From Mytilus californianus (lineage: Eukaryota > Mollusca > Bivalvia > Mytilida > Mytilidae), in the NCBI RefSeq assembly GCF_021869535.1, contig NW_026262593.1, positions 59,728,318-59,792,317 of the forward strand: a stretch of 64,000 nt of DNA. Reading direction: 5' to 3'. Under the pieces are notes generated by a model. It was not told where the DNA came from. It did no database searches and saw only the letters and a list, made by a program, of their open reading frames with translations. The translations under genes were made by a program, and so were the position numbers. This document shows positions 13,201 through 27,100 of this stretch, piece by piece; position 1 is the first letter of the stretch; each line of letters begins with the position of its first letter.

Positions 13201-16200
13201 AATCATTATTAGGGTATCTAGTTTAAAAAATTTGTCCGATGACCACGCCTTCCAACCATCATGGCCGACTTGGTTAAAAATAGAACATAAGGGGTAAAAT
13301 GCAGTTTTTGGTTTATATCTCTGAAACTAAAGCATTTAGAGCAAATCTGACAGGTAGCAAAAATGTTCATCAGATTTAGATTTATCTGCCCTGAAATTTT
13401 AAGACGAATCCGACAACCGGTTGTTGGGTTGCTGCCCCTGAGTTAGTAATTTTACAAAAATTTTGTAGTTTTTTGTTATTATCTTAGATATCATTATAAT
13501 ATCTAATATCTAATACTATAAATTATGATTTTAACCTTATTTTACATGATTTCCAAAGCATCAGTAAATACAGGTGAAGCGACACAGGCTATTGAGAGCC
13601 TCTAGTTTTTTAGCTTATCTGTCTGCACACTAATCCAGGGAACATCTGTTGACTCTTCTAACATTTTACTTGTTATTTTCTTTTTTTCAGAATGTCCCCA
13701 TACTGTTGCCTTACCATCCTTATCAGGCAAAATCTCTTGTACTCTGTTGAAGAGTTGCTCAGCTGTAGATTGCTGCCTCAATGTTGCCTTTTTAAAGAGA
13801 AATTTCCACATTAAGATGGACATTGATTCTTGCTCAAGGGAAATATTGTTTACTGTTGAGAAACTTAGATTTGAATACTCATCACTAAACTTCCATTGGG
13901 GTAAGTATCTTTATTTATTATATACATTTACTTAGTGGTAAATACAAGTAAATTGTATGTGTAATATACTCGATGGCAATCGTGCTGTATCAGCCATCCT
14001 TGATGATATCGATATCAGTAACGGTTGCAAATGCCTTATCAAACCCCAAATCTGTATGACATCACATAATCTATATCAGTCACGGTTGCAAAGGCTTTAT
14101 CGAACCCTTATTATGTAATACATCATTTCTCGTGAAAAACATCTGAAATAGTTGTAATTTAGGTACATGTATATAATAAAGTGTATATGAAATGGCTTTT
14201 TCAATATCACACACCATATCAATCCTTAACCAATATAATCCCTCAAACATGATTTTTATTTTTTATTAGAAAAAGAAATTCACCCTTATTCTTGAAAATT
14301 GCATTTTTCTTCTATTGAAAATTGGGCTCAAACTGCACCTCTATTTTGCCAAATCCAACAATTCATTTCCTAAAGGTTATAGAACATGGCCCAATTTAGA
14401 AATCTCTATCAAACTGCTTACCTTTGAAAGAAGGAGAAATAAATGGAGCAAAAAAGATTTAAGGTTAGAGGTCCCAATATTACATGAGGTTTAAAAAAAT
14501 TATATTTTTTCAGGTGTAAAAGACAGATTAAAATTAGGTGAAGCTGTATATTTAGAGTAAGTATTGCTATATCAGAATTTTTTTTTTTAAAAACATACCG
14601 AAACCTGCATAAAGATCACTTGTTAGTTTACCTAATCTGTATAGATTGATTCTTTTATTAAACAAAAAAATATGAATAAGTCACTTACAGTGATTTGCAT
14701 GGTGTGGCGAATGCTTCATAGTATGATCCATTGGCTTGTGTTCACATTAGATCCATACTTTTATTTTGAGTTTAATGTGAGTTTTAGTCTATTGATCCAT
14801 TTAAATAGCAGACTGTTTACTAATAAAGGATTCTAAATTTCAGCTTCAGTTTAGATAACATGGCAGTAGAAAAGAAGTTTAGATTCAGTTTAAACATCAG
14901 CATACAGTTTGATCCTGGGGTGACAATGTTCCACTGGACTGTATTAAAGAATACACATCTTCCTAAAATACCATGTGACTGGAACACTGATTTTGATGTA
15001 GAAGGTACAATTTGACATATATTATAATTATACATATGTACTGTAAAAGATTTTCTAGTCAGTATTCATGAAATCTGATATAAAGGGCACTCAAATTCTT
15101 AAGTCAAAAGTTTACACTTTCATAAATATAGTGGATGGAGTTTTTGTCTCGCTTGACAGAGTCAAAAAGTGAGACATAGGTATGTTGTTTCCGCGTCAAC
15201 AATGTATTAGTTTGTGATTAGGTCTAGTTTGTGGTGAACCACAAGTTGTAGGTCAATCATATTTGGTATGCAGTTGTATTAGCATTTAGGCACATCACAT
15301 TTCCATGGAGATTATTTGGCCCTGCCCCCTCAGTCATGGTCTATTGACTTTGAATTTTTTGCTTATTTTACATGTATTAGTTTGTGATTAGGTCAGTTTA
15401 TGGGGAACCATTAGTGGTAGGTCAATGATATTTGGTATGCAGTTGTATAAGCATTGGCATATCTCATTTCCATGGAGAATATTTTGCTCAGCCCCTTAGT
15501 CATGGTCTATTGACTTTGAAAATTTTGCTTAGTTAACATGTATTAGTTTGTGATTAGGTCAGTTCAAGGGGAACTGTTAGTGGTAGGCCAATGTTAATTG
15601 GTATTCAGTTGTATAATCATTAGTACATCTCATTTCAATGGAGAATATTTGGCCCCATCCCTTCAGTCATGGCCTATTGACTTTGAAACTTTTGCTTAGT
15701 TTACATGTATTAGTTTGTGATAAGATCAGTTTAAGATGAACTGCTAATGTTAAGTCAATAATATTTGGTATGCAAATTTATTGGCATTTGTAAGTATCGT
15801 TTCCATGGAGATTATATAGCTCCACCCCCTCTTCATGATTCATTGACTTTGAAACTTTTACATAGTTTACAAGTTAATGTTTGTGTTTAGGTTTGTTTAA
15901 AGGGAACAACTTATAATAAGTCAATGATATTTGGTATGCAGTTGTATTATAATTGGCAGATCTCATTTTCATGGAGATGGTTTAGCCATGTACCTCAGTC
16001 ATGGTTCATTGACTTTGAATATTAGCCTTACTTGTTGTAAGTATTGCCATTTTAATTTCAATATTTGCATAATCAAAATTACAAAAAAGCGAGACACATC
16101 TCTGTGATAACAGTTTATGTTATTTTATAGGATAATGATTTATCGGCAATTTACACATTTTCCCTTTGATCCTACTGCCTAATATTTTTAAGATCATGAA

Positions 16201-19200
16201 CAGGACTTGATACTCGAAAATATTAGGCAACGACATCATGTATCAGTGCAGCAACGTCATGTAATTTTAGTCCATCCGCATCAATTTCTCAATGAAATGC
16301 ATGCGACTTTATTCATACAACCGAACAACTATCCAAACGCTTAAAAGTAGTTTTACTTACTATTTTCATTGTACTTCATTTTCTCTACCAAAAAAACATA
16401 CAGTTAAGACAAATTACTAATAAAAAGAATAATGGCATTTTATTTTTTGATACTAACTTCATCAGCTCGAATATCATCTCGCCCTAACGGACTCGCTTGA
16501 TATTCTTGCTGTTAAAGTCATTTTAAAAAACAAAAATGCCATTATTCTATAGGTATTATATTGTGTGCTATTATCAATTAAAGCAATTCTAACAATGTAA
16601 GTAAGAGAGGGATATACCATATAAATTATTTTGTGCAAACCTAGGTCTTTTTGATGTGTTCTGTAGTTTTGATGAAGTGGATCAAGTATGTGGAAAAGGA
16701 TAACCTCAACCTTTAAAAGGTGACTATGACCTAGAAAGAAGTACATTGTCTCTACTTCATATAAAAATAAGCAATTTCCTTGATTTATCACTAGGCTTTT
16801 CTTTGCACAATTGGCTTGAAGAGGCTAGTATTCCTTCAGGACAACAGTTATCAAAACTTGTGATTTATAAGTTGTTTGAGGAGCTTGGCATTGGTAGACT
16901 TGTGAATGGACAATCTTGTCAGAGATCAAGCTCTAAATACAGTCCTGCTTTAAATGGATGGAAGAAAGGTAATTTTTATTTCATTTTTCCTAAATTTCCA
17001 TTAAATTAGATATAATTTATCTGTTTATAGCATATAGTAAGCAAATTGAACTTGAGGCTAATTTGTTACTTATTACAATTGTTGTATTTATTGAAGGTGA
17101 TATTAAAATGTTGAGTGAAATCCAAATTTTATTAATGTGACTATAGAGATCTATTGAAATATTTATAATAAAAATTGAAATGCTAATTTTAACAATTGCA
17201 ATTTAAGTTGCATCGAGTGAACCAACACCTTCTAACGGTACAGGCTGGTAGAGAGTAATCAGGATGGATACCCGGAGGTATGCTGCGGTTGTCTTAAAAC
17301 CTCAGGAAAATAATGCTACACAAAGACAACAACATCGTAGATTACTGCAAGGAAAATCTTTATTATGGTCTACATGTTTCGCCACTTACGGTGGCGTCTT
17401 CAGGACAATTTAAACATAGAAAACAAATACTGAAGTACATAAAATGCGGTGCATATGGGGTTACAAAGGTTAACAAGACGTAATGTCACAATTGATTTGA
17501 CAACTTTAAAATGAAAGTGAAAGTAAAAGTTAATAATGCATTGTCAGTGTCTTTTCCAAAATGGACAACACCTCACAGGACATTCCGTACCATTCCAAAA
17601 GGCTTCACTCGGAAAGAGGTACTACTTCCAATTGCGTCGGGAATGTTGTAAGATGTATGGTAGTCGCACATGTAGGGCATGGTGGAAGTTGTGGTGAATT
17701 GGTTACATTTTGCGGTTGTGGTACACTATCCATGTTGCAAGTTTATTTCAACAATAATCGTGCGGTTCTGCGGTTCAGTACGTTTTGCGGTGGTCTTCTT
17801 TTGATCTTGAGTGGTAGCAGTTCATTTGTTGACTTTCTAGAATAATTCGGCAATCTCGGAAGGGGTCGATATTGTCAATGCGGTGTGGTTGTCAAATACA
17901 ACGCGGGTTTGGCAAAGGTGGATCGTCTAGATGCAGGGGTTCACAAAAAATAATAGGTTGCATCGAGTGAACCAACACCTTCTAACGGTACAGGCTGGTA
18001 GAGAGTAATCAGGATGGATACCCGGAGGTATGCTGCGGTTGTCTTAAAACCTCAGGAAAATTTTAAAGTTGTCAAATCAATTGTGACGTTACGTCTTGTT
18101 AACCTTTGTAACCCCATATGCACCGCATTTTATGTACTTCAGTATTTGTTTTCTATGTTTAAATTGTCCTGAAGACGCCACCGTAAGTGGCGAAACATGT
18201 AGACCATAATTAAGATTTTCCTTGCAGTAATCTACGATGTTGTTGTCTTTGTGTAGCATTATTTTCCTGAGGTTTTAAGACAACCGCAGCATACCTCCGG
18301 GTATCCATCCTGATTACTCTCTACCAGCCTGTACCGTTAGAAGGTGTTGGTTCACTCGATGCAACCTATTATTTTTTGTGAACCCCTGCATCTAGACGAT
18401 CCACCTTTGCCAAACCCGCGTTTAATTTGACAACCACACCGCATTGACAATATCGACCCCTTCCGAGATTGCCGAATTATTCTAGAAAGTCAACAAATGA
18501 ACTGCTACCACTCAAGATCAAAAGAAGACCACCGCAAAACGTACTGAACCGCAGAACCGCACGATTATTGTTGAAATAAACTTGCAACATGGACAGTGTA
18601 CCACAACCGCAAAATGTAACCAATTCACCACAACTTCCACCATGCCCTACATGTGCGACTACCATACATCTTACAACATTCCCGACGCAATTGGAAGTAG
18701 TACCTCTTTCCGAGTGAAGCCTTTTGGAATGGTACGGAATGTCCTGTGAGGTGTTGTCCATTTTGGAAAAGACACTGACAATGCATTATTAACTTTTACT
18801 TTCACTTTCATTTTAAAGTTGTCAAATCAATTGTGACGTTACGTCTTGTTAACCTTTGTAACCCCATATGCACCGCATTTTATGTACTTCAGTATTTGTT
18901 TTCTATGTTTAAATTGTCCTGAAGACGCCACCGTAAGTGGCGAAACATGTAGACCATAATAAAGATTTTCCTTGCAGTAATCTACGATGTTGTTGTCTTT
19001 GTGTAGCATTATTTTCCTGAGGTTTTAAGACAACCGCAGCATACCTCCGGGTATCCATCCTGATTACTCTCTACCAGCCTGTACCGTTAGAAGGTGTTGG
19101 TTCACTCGATGCAACCTATTATTTTTTGTGAACCCCTGCATCTAGACGATCCACCTTTGCCAAACCCGCGTTGTATTTGACAACCACACCGCATTGACAA

Positions 19201-21107
19201 TATCGACCCCTTCCGAGATTGCCGAATTATTCTAGAAAGTCAACAAATGAACTGCTACCACTCAAGATCAAAAGAAGACCACCGCAAAACGTACTGAACC
19301 GCAGAACCGCACGATTATTGTTGAAATAAACTTGCAACATGGATAGTGTACCACAACCGCAAAATGTAACCAATTCACCACAACTTCCACCATGCCCTAC
19401 ATGTGCGACTACCATACATCTTACAACATTCCCGACGCAATTGGAAGTAGTACCTCTTTCCGAGTGAAGCCTTTTGGAATGGTACGGAATATCCTGTGAG
19501 GTGTTGTCCATTTTGGAAAAGACACTGACAATGCATTATTAACTTTTACTTTCACTTTCATTTTAAAGTTGTCAAATCAATTGTGACGTTACGTCTTGTT
19601 AACCTTTGTAACCCCATATGCACCGCATTTTATGTACTTCAGTATTTGTTTTCTATGTTTAAATTGTCCTGAAGACGCCACCGTAAGTGGCGAAACATGT
19701 AGACCATAATAAAGATTTTCCTTGCAGTAATCTACGATGTTGTTGTCTTTGTGTAGCATTATTTTCCTGAGGTTTTAAGACAACCGCAGCATACCTCCGG
19801 GTATCCATCCTGATTACTCTCTACCAGCCTGTACCGTTAGAAGGTGTTGGTTCACTCGATGCAACCTATTTTTTTTTGTGAACCCCTACATCTAGACGAT
19901 CCACCTTTGCCAAACCCGCGTTGTATTTGACAACCACACCGCATTGACAATATCGACCCCTTCCGAGATTGCCGAATTATTCTAGAAAGTCAACAAATGA
20001 ACTGCTACCACTCAAGATCAAAAGAAGACCACCGCAAAACGTACTGAACCGCAGAACCGCACGATTATTGTTGAAATAAACTTGCAACATGGATAGTGTA
20101 CCACAACCGCAAAATGTAACCAATTCACCACAACTTCCACCATGCCCTACATGTGCGACTACCATACATCTTACAACATTCCCGACGCAATTGGAAGTAG
20201 TACCTCTTTCCGAGTGAAGCCTTTTGGAATGGTACGGAATGTCCTGTGAGGTGTTGTCCATTTTGGAAAAGACACTGACAATGCATTATTAACTTTTACT
20301 TTCACTTTCATTTTAAAGTTGTCAAATCAATTGTGACGTTACGTCTTGTTAACCTTTGTAACCCCATATGCACCGCATTTTATGTACTTCAGTATTTGTT
20401 TTCTATGTTTAAATTGTCCTGAAGACGCCACCGTAAGTGGCGAAACATGTAGACCATAATAAAGATTTTCCTTGCAGTAATCTACGATGTTGTTGTCTTT
20501 GTGTAGCACAATTGCAATTTAAGTTAAATCACAATTTGTTTTGCCCTCATAAAAGCTTAACAGAAATTTCTGAATTTAGTTTTATACCCAGAATTTGATA
20601 AAAAAAAAAAGAAGAAAAAAGAAAGAAATGATTAAGGACTACTTTAGTTATGATGAAACAAGTTAAAAGAAAAAGATTAGGATAGATCTATGGAAAAAAA
20701 TGAATGATTGATTGATCAGTGATTGGTTAAATCCAAGATACAAGTTGATACTCTTTACTTTTTTGTTGTAGCACATCTTATTCATTATATTGCTTTATGA
20801 ATAAAAATCCTTTTAACTTTCAGAATGTCCTTTGGATGTTTTTTTGACACCAATGACCAGTCCTATATCCTGCATGATTCCCTCACACTGTACTGCTGTT
20901 GATTGTTGTATCGATGTAGACTTTCTTGACAGATCATTTAATGCATTCCTGGATGTGAACACATGTACAAACATTATGACTGTAGGAATAGAAAAACTTG
21001 TCACTGACCCAATAAGTTTGTTGGGTTATGAATATGGTATGCAAATTTATAAAAAAAGTTTATATTTTGTTGATTTAACAAACTGTATGCTATTGACTTT
21101 TTTACAT

Positions 21108-21163
<56 letters not shown>

Positions 21164-24100
21164 CGTCTGTCCGTCCGTCTGTCCGTCCGTCAGTCCGTCA
21201 GTCTGTCAGTCCGTCAGTCCTGTTTCTTGTCATCGCAACTCCTCTCAAACCACACAACAGAATTTCATGAAACCTTTTCAGATAATAAGGACATACTACG
21301 TAGATGTGCATATCGACAGGAAATTACGATTCAATATTTTTTCCAGGAGTTACGCCCCTTTGAACTTATTTGCCCAATATACTACTGCAACCTTTTGTCA
21401 TCGCAACTCCTCCCAAACCACACAACAGAATTTCATGAAACCTTTTCAGATAATAAGGACATACTATGTAGATGTGCATATCGACAGGAAATTACGATTC
21501 AATTTTTTTCCAGGAGTTACGCCCCTTTGAACTTATTTACTTTAATGTACTACTGCAACAGTTTGTCATCGCAACTCCTCTCAAACCACACAACAGAATT
21601 TCATGAAACCTTTTCAGATAATAAGGACATACTACGTAGATGTGCATATCGACAGGAAATTACGATTCAATATTTTTTCCAGGAGTTACGCCCCTTTGAA
21701 CTTATTTGCCCAATATACTACTGCAACCTTTTGTCATCGCAACTCCTCTCAAACCACACAACAGAATTTCATGAAACCTTTTCAGATAATAAGGACATAC
21801 TATGTAGATGTGCATATCGACAGGAAATTACGATTCAATTTTTTTCCAGGAGTTACGCCCCTTTGAACTTATTTACTTTAATGTACTACTGCAACAGTTT
21901 GTCATCGCAACTCCTCTCAAACCACACAACAGAATTTCATGAAACCTTTTCAGATAATAAGGACATACTACGTAGATGTGCATATCGACAGGAAATTACG
22001 ATTCAATTTTTTTTCCAGGAGTTACGCCTCTTTGAACTTATTTGCCCAATATACTACTGCAACCTTTTGTCATCGCAACTCCTCCCAAACCACACAACAG
22101 AATTTCATGAAACCTCTTCAGATAATAAGGACATACAACGTAGATGTGCATATCAACAGGAAATTACGATTCAATTTTTTTTCCAGGAGTTACGCCCCTT
22201 TGAACTTATTGACTTTAATGTACTACTGCAACAGTTTGTCATCGCAACTCCTCTCAAACCACACAACAGAATTTCTTGAAACCTTTTCAGATAATTAGGA
22301 CATACTACGTAGATGTGCATATCGACAGGAAATTAAGATTCAATTTTTTTCCAGGAGTTACGCCCCTTTGAACTTATTTGCTCAATATACTACTGCAACC
22401 TTTTGTCATCGCAAGTCCTCCCAAACCACACAACAGAATTTCATGAAACCTCTTCAGATAATAAGGACATACTACGTAGATGTGCATATCAACAGGAAAT
22501 TACGATTCAATTTTTTTTCCAGGAGTTACGCCCCTTTGAACTTATTTACTTTAATGTACTACTGCAACAGTTTGTCATCGCAACTCCTCTCAAACCACAC
22601 AACAGAATTTCATGAAACCTTTTCAGATAATAAGGACATACTACGTAGATGTGCATATCGACAGGAAATTACGATTCAATATTTTTTCCAGGAGTTACGC
22701 CCCTTTGAACTTATTTGCCCAATATACTACTGCAACCTTTTGTCATCGCAACTCCTCTCAAACCACACAACAGAATTTCATGAAACTGTGTAGATAATAA
22801 GGACATACTATGTAGATGTGCATATTGACAGGAAATTATGATTCAATTTTTTTTTCTGATACAATTTTTTTTCTTACACTTATTTTATTTCTCCAATGAC
22901 AATGTGGGGACGTGGGGTATGTGAGCGAGCTCACTAAGGTTCTTTAATTTGTTAACCATTTTCTTTCTTTTTGCAACTTTTTGTTTCAGTTTAGAATTTT
23001 ATCACAGGTTTGTTTAGTAGTAAATGACAGGATAATAAGATTTCTTTACTTTAAAAATTACCTGAGTCCCACCTGATCTGTTTTTTTCAGCACTTGACCA
23101 TTTTCATTCATTTTATATAACTGACTACTTCCATGAAAATTAGTTTATATAAATATATCTGATTTTTACTGTAAAATATGGAAATTTATGTTTTTATCAA
23201 TATTATATATATTTAACTACAGTGAATTTTAATAACTTTTTGGAAAATAAACTGCAATTCTATTGTAATGCAAAGGAATTCTTGTTTTCAATGGGTAACC
23301 TAATTTTGAGTCAATTTTCACTTTTTGGAAGGGGAGAAATCACTGAAAATAATCAGCAAAATTGCTAGTGCATACATACATTTGATAATATTTCATAACT
23401 AAATTTGTTATTTTTAGGTACATACAAGCACTTCAATTTAAAAGGAGTGTTCAGAATGATGTAAGTTTTTTTTATTACATAAGTTTGATTATATATAAAG
23501 TTGCATTGACTGATTAATTGATGTCTAGAAGAAAATCCTTACATGCATAGAAATTGTTACATGCATATAAAGATTGAGTGATAAGAACATAGCCTGCTTT
23601 ATACCAGAGAGAAATAATGAGCTGTAATTTTAATGTGTTTGCTAGCATTGTAACAGTCAGCTTGACCCATTATAATGCCATTAAGTCAACCATTCTTTTC
23701 TATAACTGTGGATTCATTATTTTTCGTTGGATACCAATTTTCGTGGATTTCGTGGGTACAGGTGAACCACGAATTTAAATGTTCAACAAATTACAAACTT
23801 TCCATTGGCCTGTATGCAGACTTTGGTAAAACCACGAAATTAAATATCCACGAAAGAGTAAGTTTTTCTCAATCCACGTAAACTGTTACCCACAAAAATA
23901 AATGAATCCACAGTACTATTATAAGGCATATCATAGCAGATTGGTTTAATGTAAAATTTATTATTCTAGATACAAAATTGATGATCTTGAAGAAGACAGG
24001 AAGCTAAGGATCAACTTGAATATCAGTGTGTGCTTTGAGTCAGTAGAATCTTGTCTGTATGATATTGCACTGTTCCAGGATACACTTGTTCCTAAACCTC

Positions 24101-27100
24101 TCTGTGATTGGGAAGCAAACTCATATTTCACTAAAAGTAAGAACGATATGATGGTGATTAGAATATAACTACTGTAAATTCAGAAATTATTGCGATGTTT
24201 TTATTATTGCGAAAAATGCGACAGGGTCATAATCGCAATAATTTAAACTCGCATTTTGAAATTTTTTATATGAATTAAACAGGATTTTTCTCAATATCGC
24301 AAAAATTAAAATCGCATTTTAGTCTAAAATGACAAAATCGCAATAATAAATGCACGCAATAATTTCTGAGTTTACAGTATATTTATCTCTTGAATAAAAT
24401 ATGGTTAGTATAGAAGATAAGACTGTCATTGCTGTATCAAACTACATTCTGTAAACTTTTTGCTCTCACCAGTCAAAATTCATCTCTGGGCAAACTTCTG
24501 GAAAAATTTGCACCTGTACAGTCTATAGTTTGACCAGTACATTTATTTTTTTTGTATTTTTTTAGGGGATTGTACCTGTTTATTTCTTTGTGGCACAAAC
24601 AATGGTAAATTCTATTAGGGCTATTCCATTAAAATGTATGTGGGAGGGTAGGAAGGGAAGTTTAATTATTGAATGTGGGTCATATAGGTCTTTTTTCAGT
24701 ATGCGTCTATTACCATTATGCAAAATTATCTAAAAAATGGTTCTTGGTTGTAGGGATATTTTGAAATTCCCTTCTTCCTACCCTCCCACATACATTTTAA
24801 TGGAATAGCCCTTACTAGATGTCATAATAAAATGCTTTGATGGGTAATGAAGTGAATTCTGATGAATTAGAATAATCAAAAAAAAATAATTCAATTTGAT
24901 GGTCATAGAAAGTTCAATTCTAGAAAAATGACCAAAAAAAAAGAGTAATGACACACAAATTGATAAATACAGAAAAAGTGAGTTTTAAAAAAGTACAAAA
25001 AAGGAGTACTACTCCAATTCATCTAGACCCTCGTCATTGTTTCTTCTCTGATTTATTTGTTTAAAAAACAGATTTCTCTTTGGAAAACTTTCTGACTGAA
25101 GAAGGCCATAATATAAATGATCTGCTGCCAGAAGACATTGTAGGGAAACTTATGGGACAGTTAGGGCTATCATCTTATCTTAACAGTGATTCTTGTAGCT
25201 TGGAATATAAACCTAATAAGGATGGATGGATCAAAGGTAAGTAGACCACATTGATTTCTCGTATATAACATTGAAATTGTGCAAGAAATATTGATTTGCA
25301 GATTTTGTCGTTTAAGATTACTGTATTAAAGTTCAGAAATTATTATGAGGTTTTATGAATGCAAATAATGCGACTTGGTGAGTATCGCAATGATAAGAAC
25401 TCCCATGATAATATCTGATACATATATCTGTAATTTCTGAATTTACAGTATTTTCTTGGATTAATATAAACATTTTTATTAGTTGTACTGTACTTATGTA
25501 AGAGGCTTTGCCCTTTAAGGGCATACGATACAGTTACAGGAGAGGTAATGACGGTGCTAACGTAAAATGTTATTTTGGCGACGTCAAACTGTGACATATC
25601 GTGAAAAAATGTATTTTTCGACTGATTTTTATCATTCAAACTGATTTAACTTGAAAACGAGTTCATGGACCCCTCTTTTTTTAAAATGGCATTCGGTTTG
25701 ATTACGTATGAAGATTATTTGTACCAATTTTCATGAAAAAGTCCATAATGCATTTTTTTTAAATTTGATAAATATATAGCAAAAAATGACGTTTTTTTTC
25801 TACATTCATGAACATTTGATGAATTTGAGTTATTTCTAAACAAAAGATTTCATAAATTTATAGGAAACTTATATAAAACAGAAATTACAAATGATTTAAC
25901 AAAAAACAGCTTGTGTTTATCTTTTAAAACAAAAAAGTTATGCATTTCTGTCGGAAGGAAAAATACATCCACAAATCAGAATTTTGAGCAAATATCTGAA
26001 ATTTCGAACTCATTTTACTCAAAAAGTAGCACATGAAGGTATATTTTTTATTACATATTTGATTTAATCAGGTAAAAAATAGCCTATTTGCAAATTTTCA
26101 TCAAATTTTCATTATGGGATCAAAACTGTATCGTATGCCCTTAACAATACCAAAAGACTAAACATTTACCAAGTTGCAGCTTCAAGTGATGAACTGCATG
26201 ATCAACTTGTGAAAAATTTCAGCCCTATGCTAGAGAGGCACAATTGGTGAAAGTAATAAAAAAACTAAATAAAATTATCTAATTTGATTTTAAATTTGTA
26301 TATTTTTTTTAATGGATTTGAAAAAAAATTTCAGATTGTTTTGAAGAGGAAGTGACACTACCAGCTTTGCCAGACAATACAAGATGTAAATTTCTACAGT
26401 CCTGTTTAGGTATCGAATGCTGCTTAGGTGAAGAATTCTTACAGCACAAATTCAAAGCTTCATTTGAACTTGATGCTTGTAATCATCAGTTACACCTGCA
26501 AATAGACAGATACCAGAAGACACTAAATTTAACAGATTACAAATATGGTATGTATATATGTATGTTATGTACTGGAAAGTAAGTTAGGCTATAATAAAAA
26601 AAAATAGATCCTAATATTTTTTACAGGAGTTATTTCACTTGGAAAAAAAAAATTATATGGAAAATAATATCATTAGCAATCTCATGTCAACATTTCTTGT
26701 AGGATATTTATGAAAAAGTTCAACCCCACCCCCAAACATTTAGAATTGTTGCCCTTGGACAGATTTAAATGAATGCAACTGCAGGGGACATTGGAAAGCT
26801 GTTCTTTTATTTTATTTAAATATATTTGACAGGAAAAAATATATTAAATTCTGACAACTAGTTTAATAATTTGTTTATTTGTTTGTTTGCAGTTTTTAAG
26901 TTTATGCAGATTATAGAATATTGATTTGGTAAATTCTTTCAGTAAATTTGTCAGGAAAAAATTACAATAAATTTGATTTGTCTATTTCCAGGCACCATAC
27001 AGAAATTTCACTTCATGAATGTTGTAAGGATGGAGTAAGTAAAAACAATTTGAAATGTCCTTAAACTATTGTTTCTTATTTATTGTAAGACAAACATTAT

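Larger units (their letters stand above)
17210..20507. mobile_element. Head-to-head 750-bp tandem retroelement array with hammerhead-like motifs
   Basis: A 3.3-kb insertion is bounded by an 18-bp direct repeat (17192-17209 and 20508-20525). The left 851 bases (17210-18060) are an inverted copy of about 1.1 units. Direct units follow at 18061-18810, 18811-19560, 19561-20310 and a partial 20311-20507, exactly 750 bases apart and nearly identical. Each unit has an open frame of 94 codons with no recognisable domain, and a hammerhead-like fold. Tandem plus partial inverted copies with variable target duplications fit Penelope-like elements or retrozymes. It interrupts the intron between modules 3 and 4. 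Confidence 0.8.

Noticed and set aside
17210..20507. CRISPR array or satellite DNA
   Set aside because: The units are 750 bases with no spacers, are flanked by a target duplication and include an inverted part. That fits a mobile insertion.
20832..21530. A single 232-codon gene
   Set aside because: Only the first part (to 21036) is exon A1 of module 4. The rest reads through the donor into the intron and the hairpin-headed repeat.
21227..22793. Long overlapping open frames, up to 350 codons, that look like a repeat protein
   Set aside because: They run over the 168-bp tandem core. The period is a multiple of 3, so a stop-free unit stays open in several frames at once. No A, B or C motif and no domain is seen.
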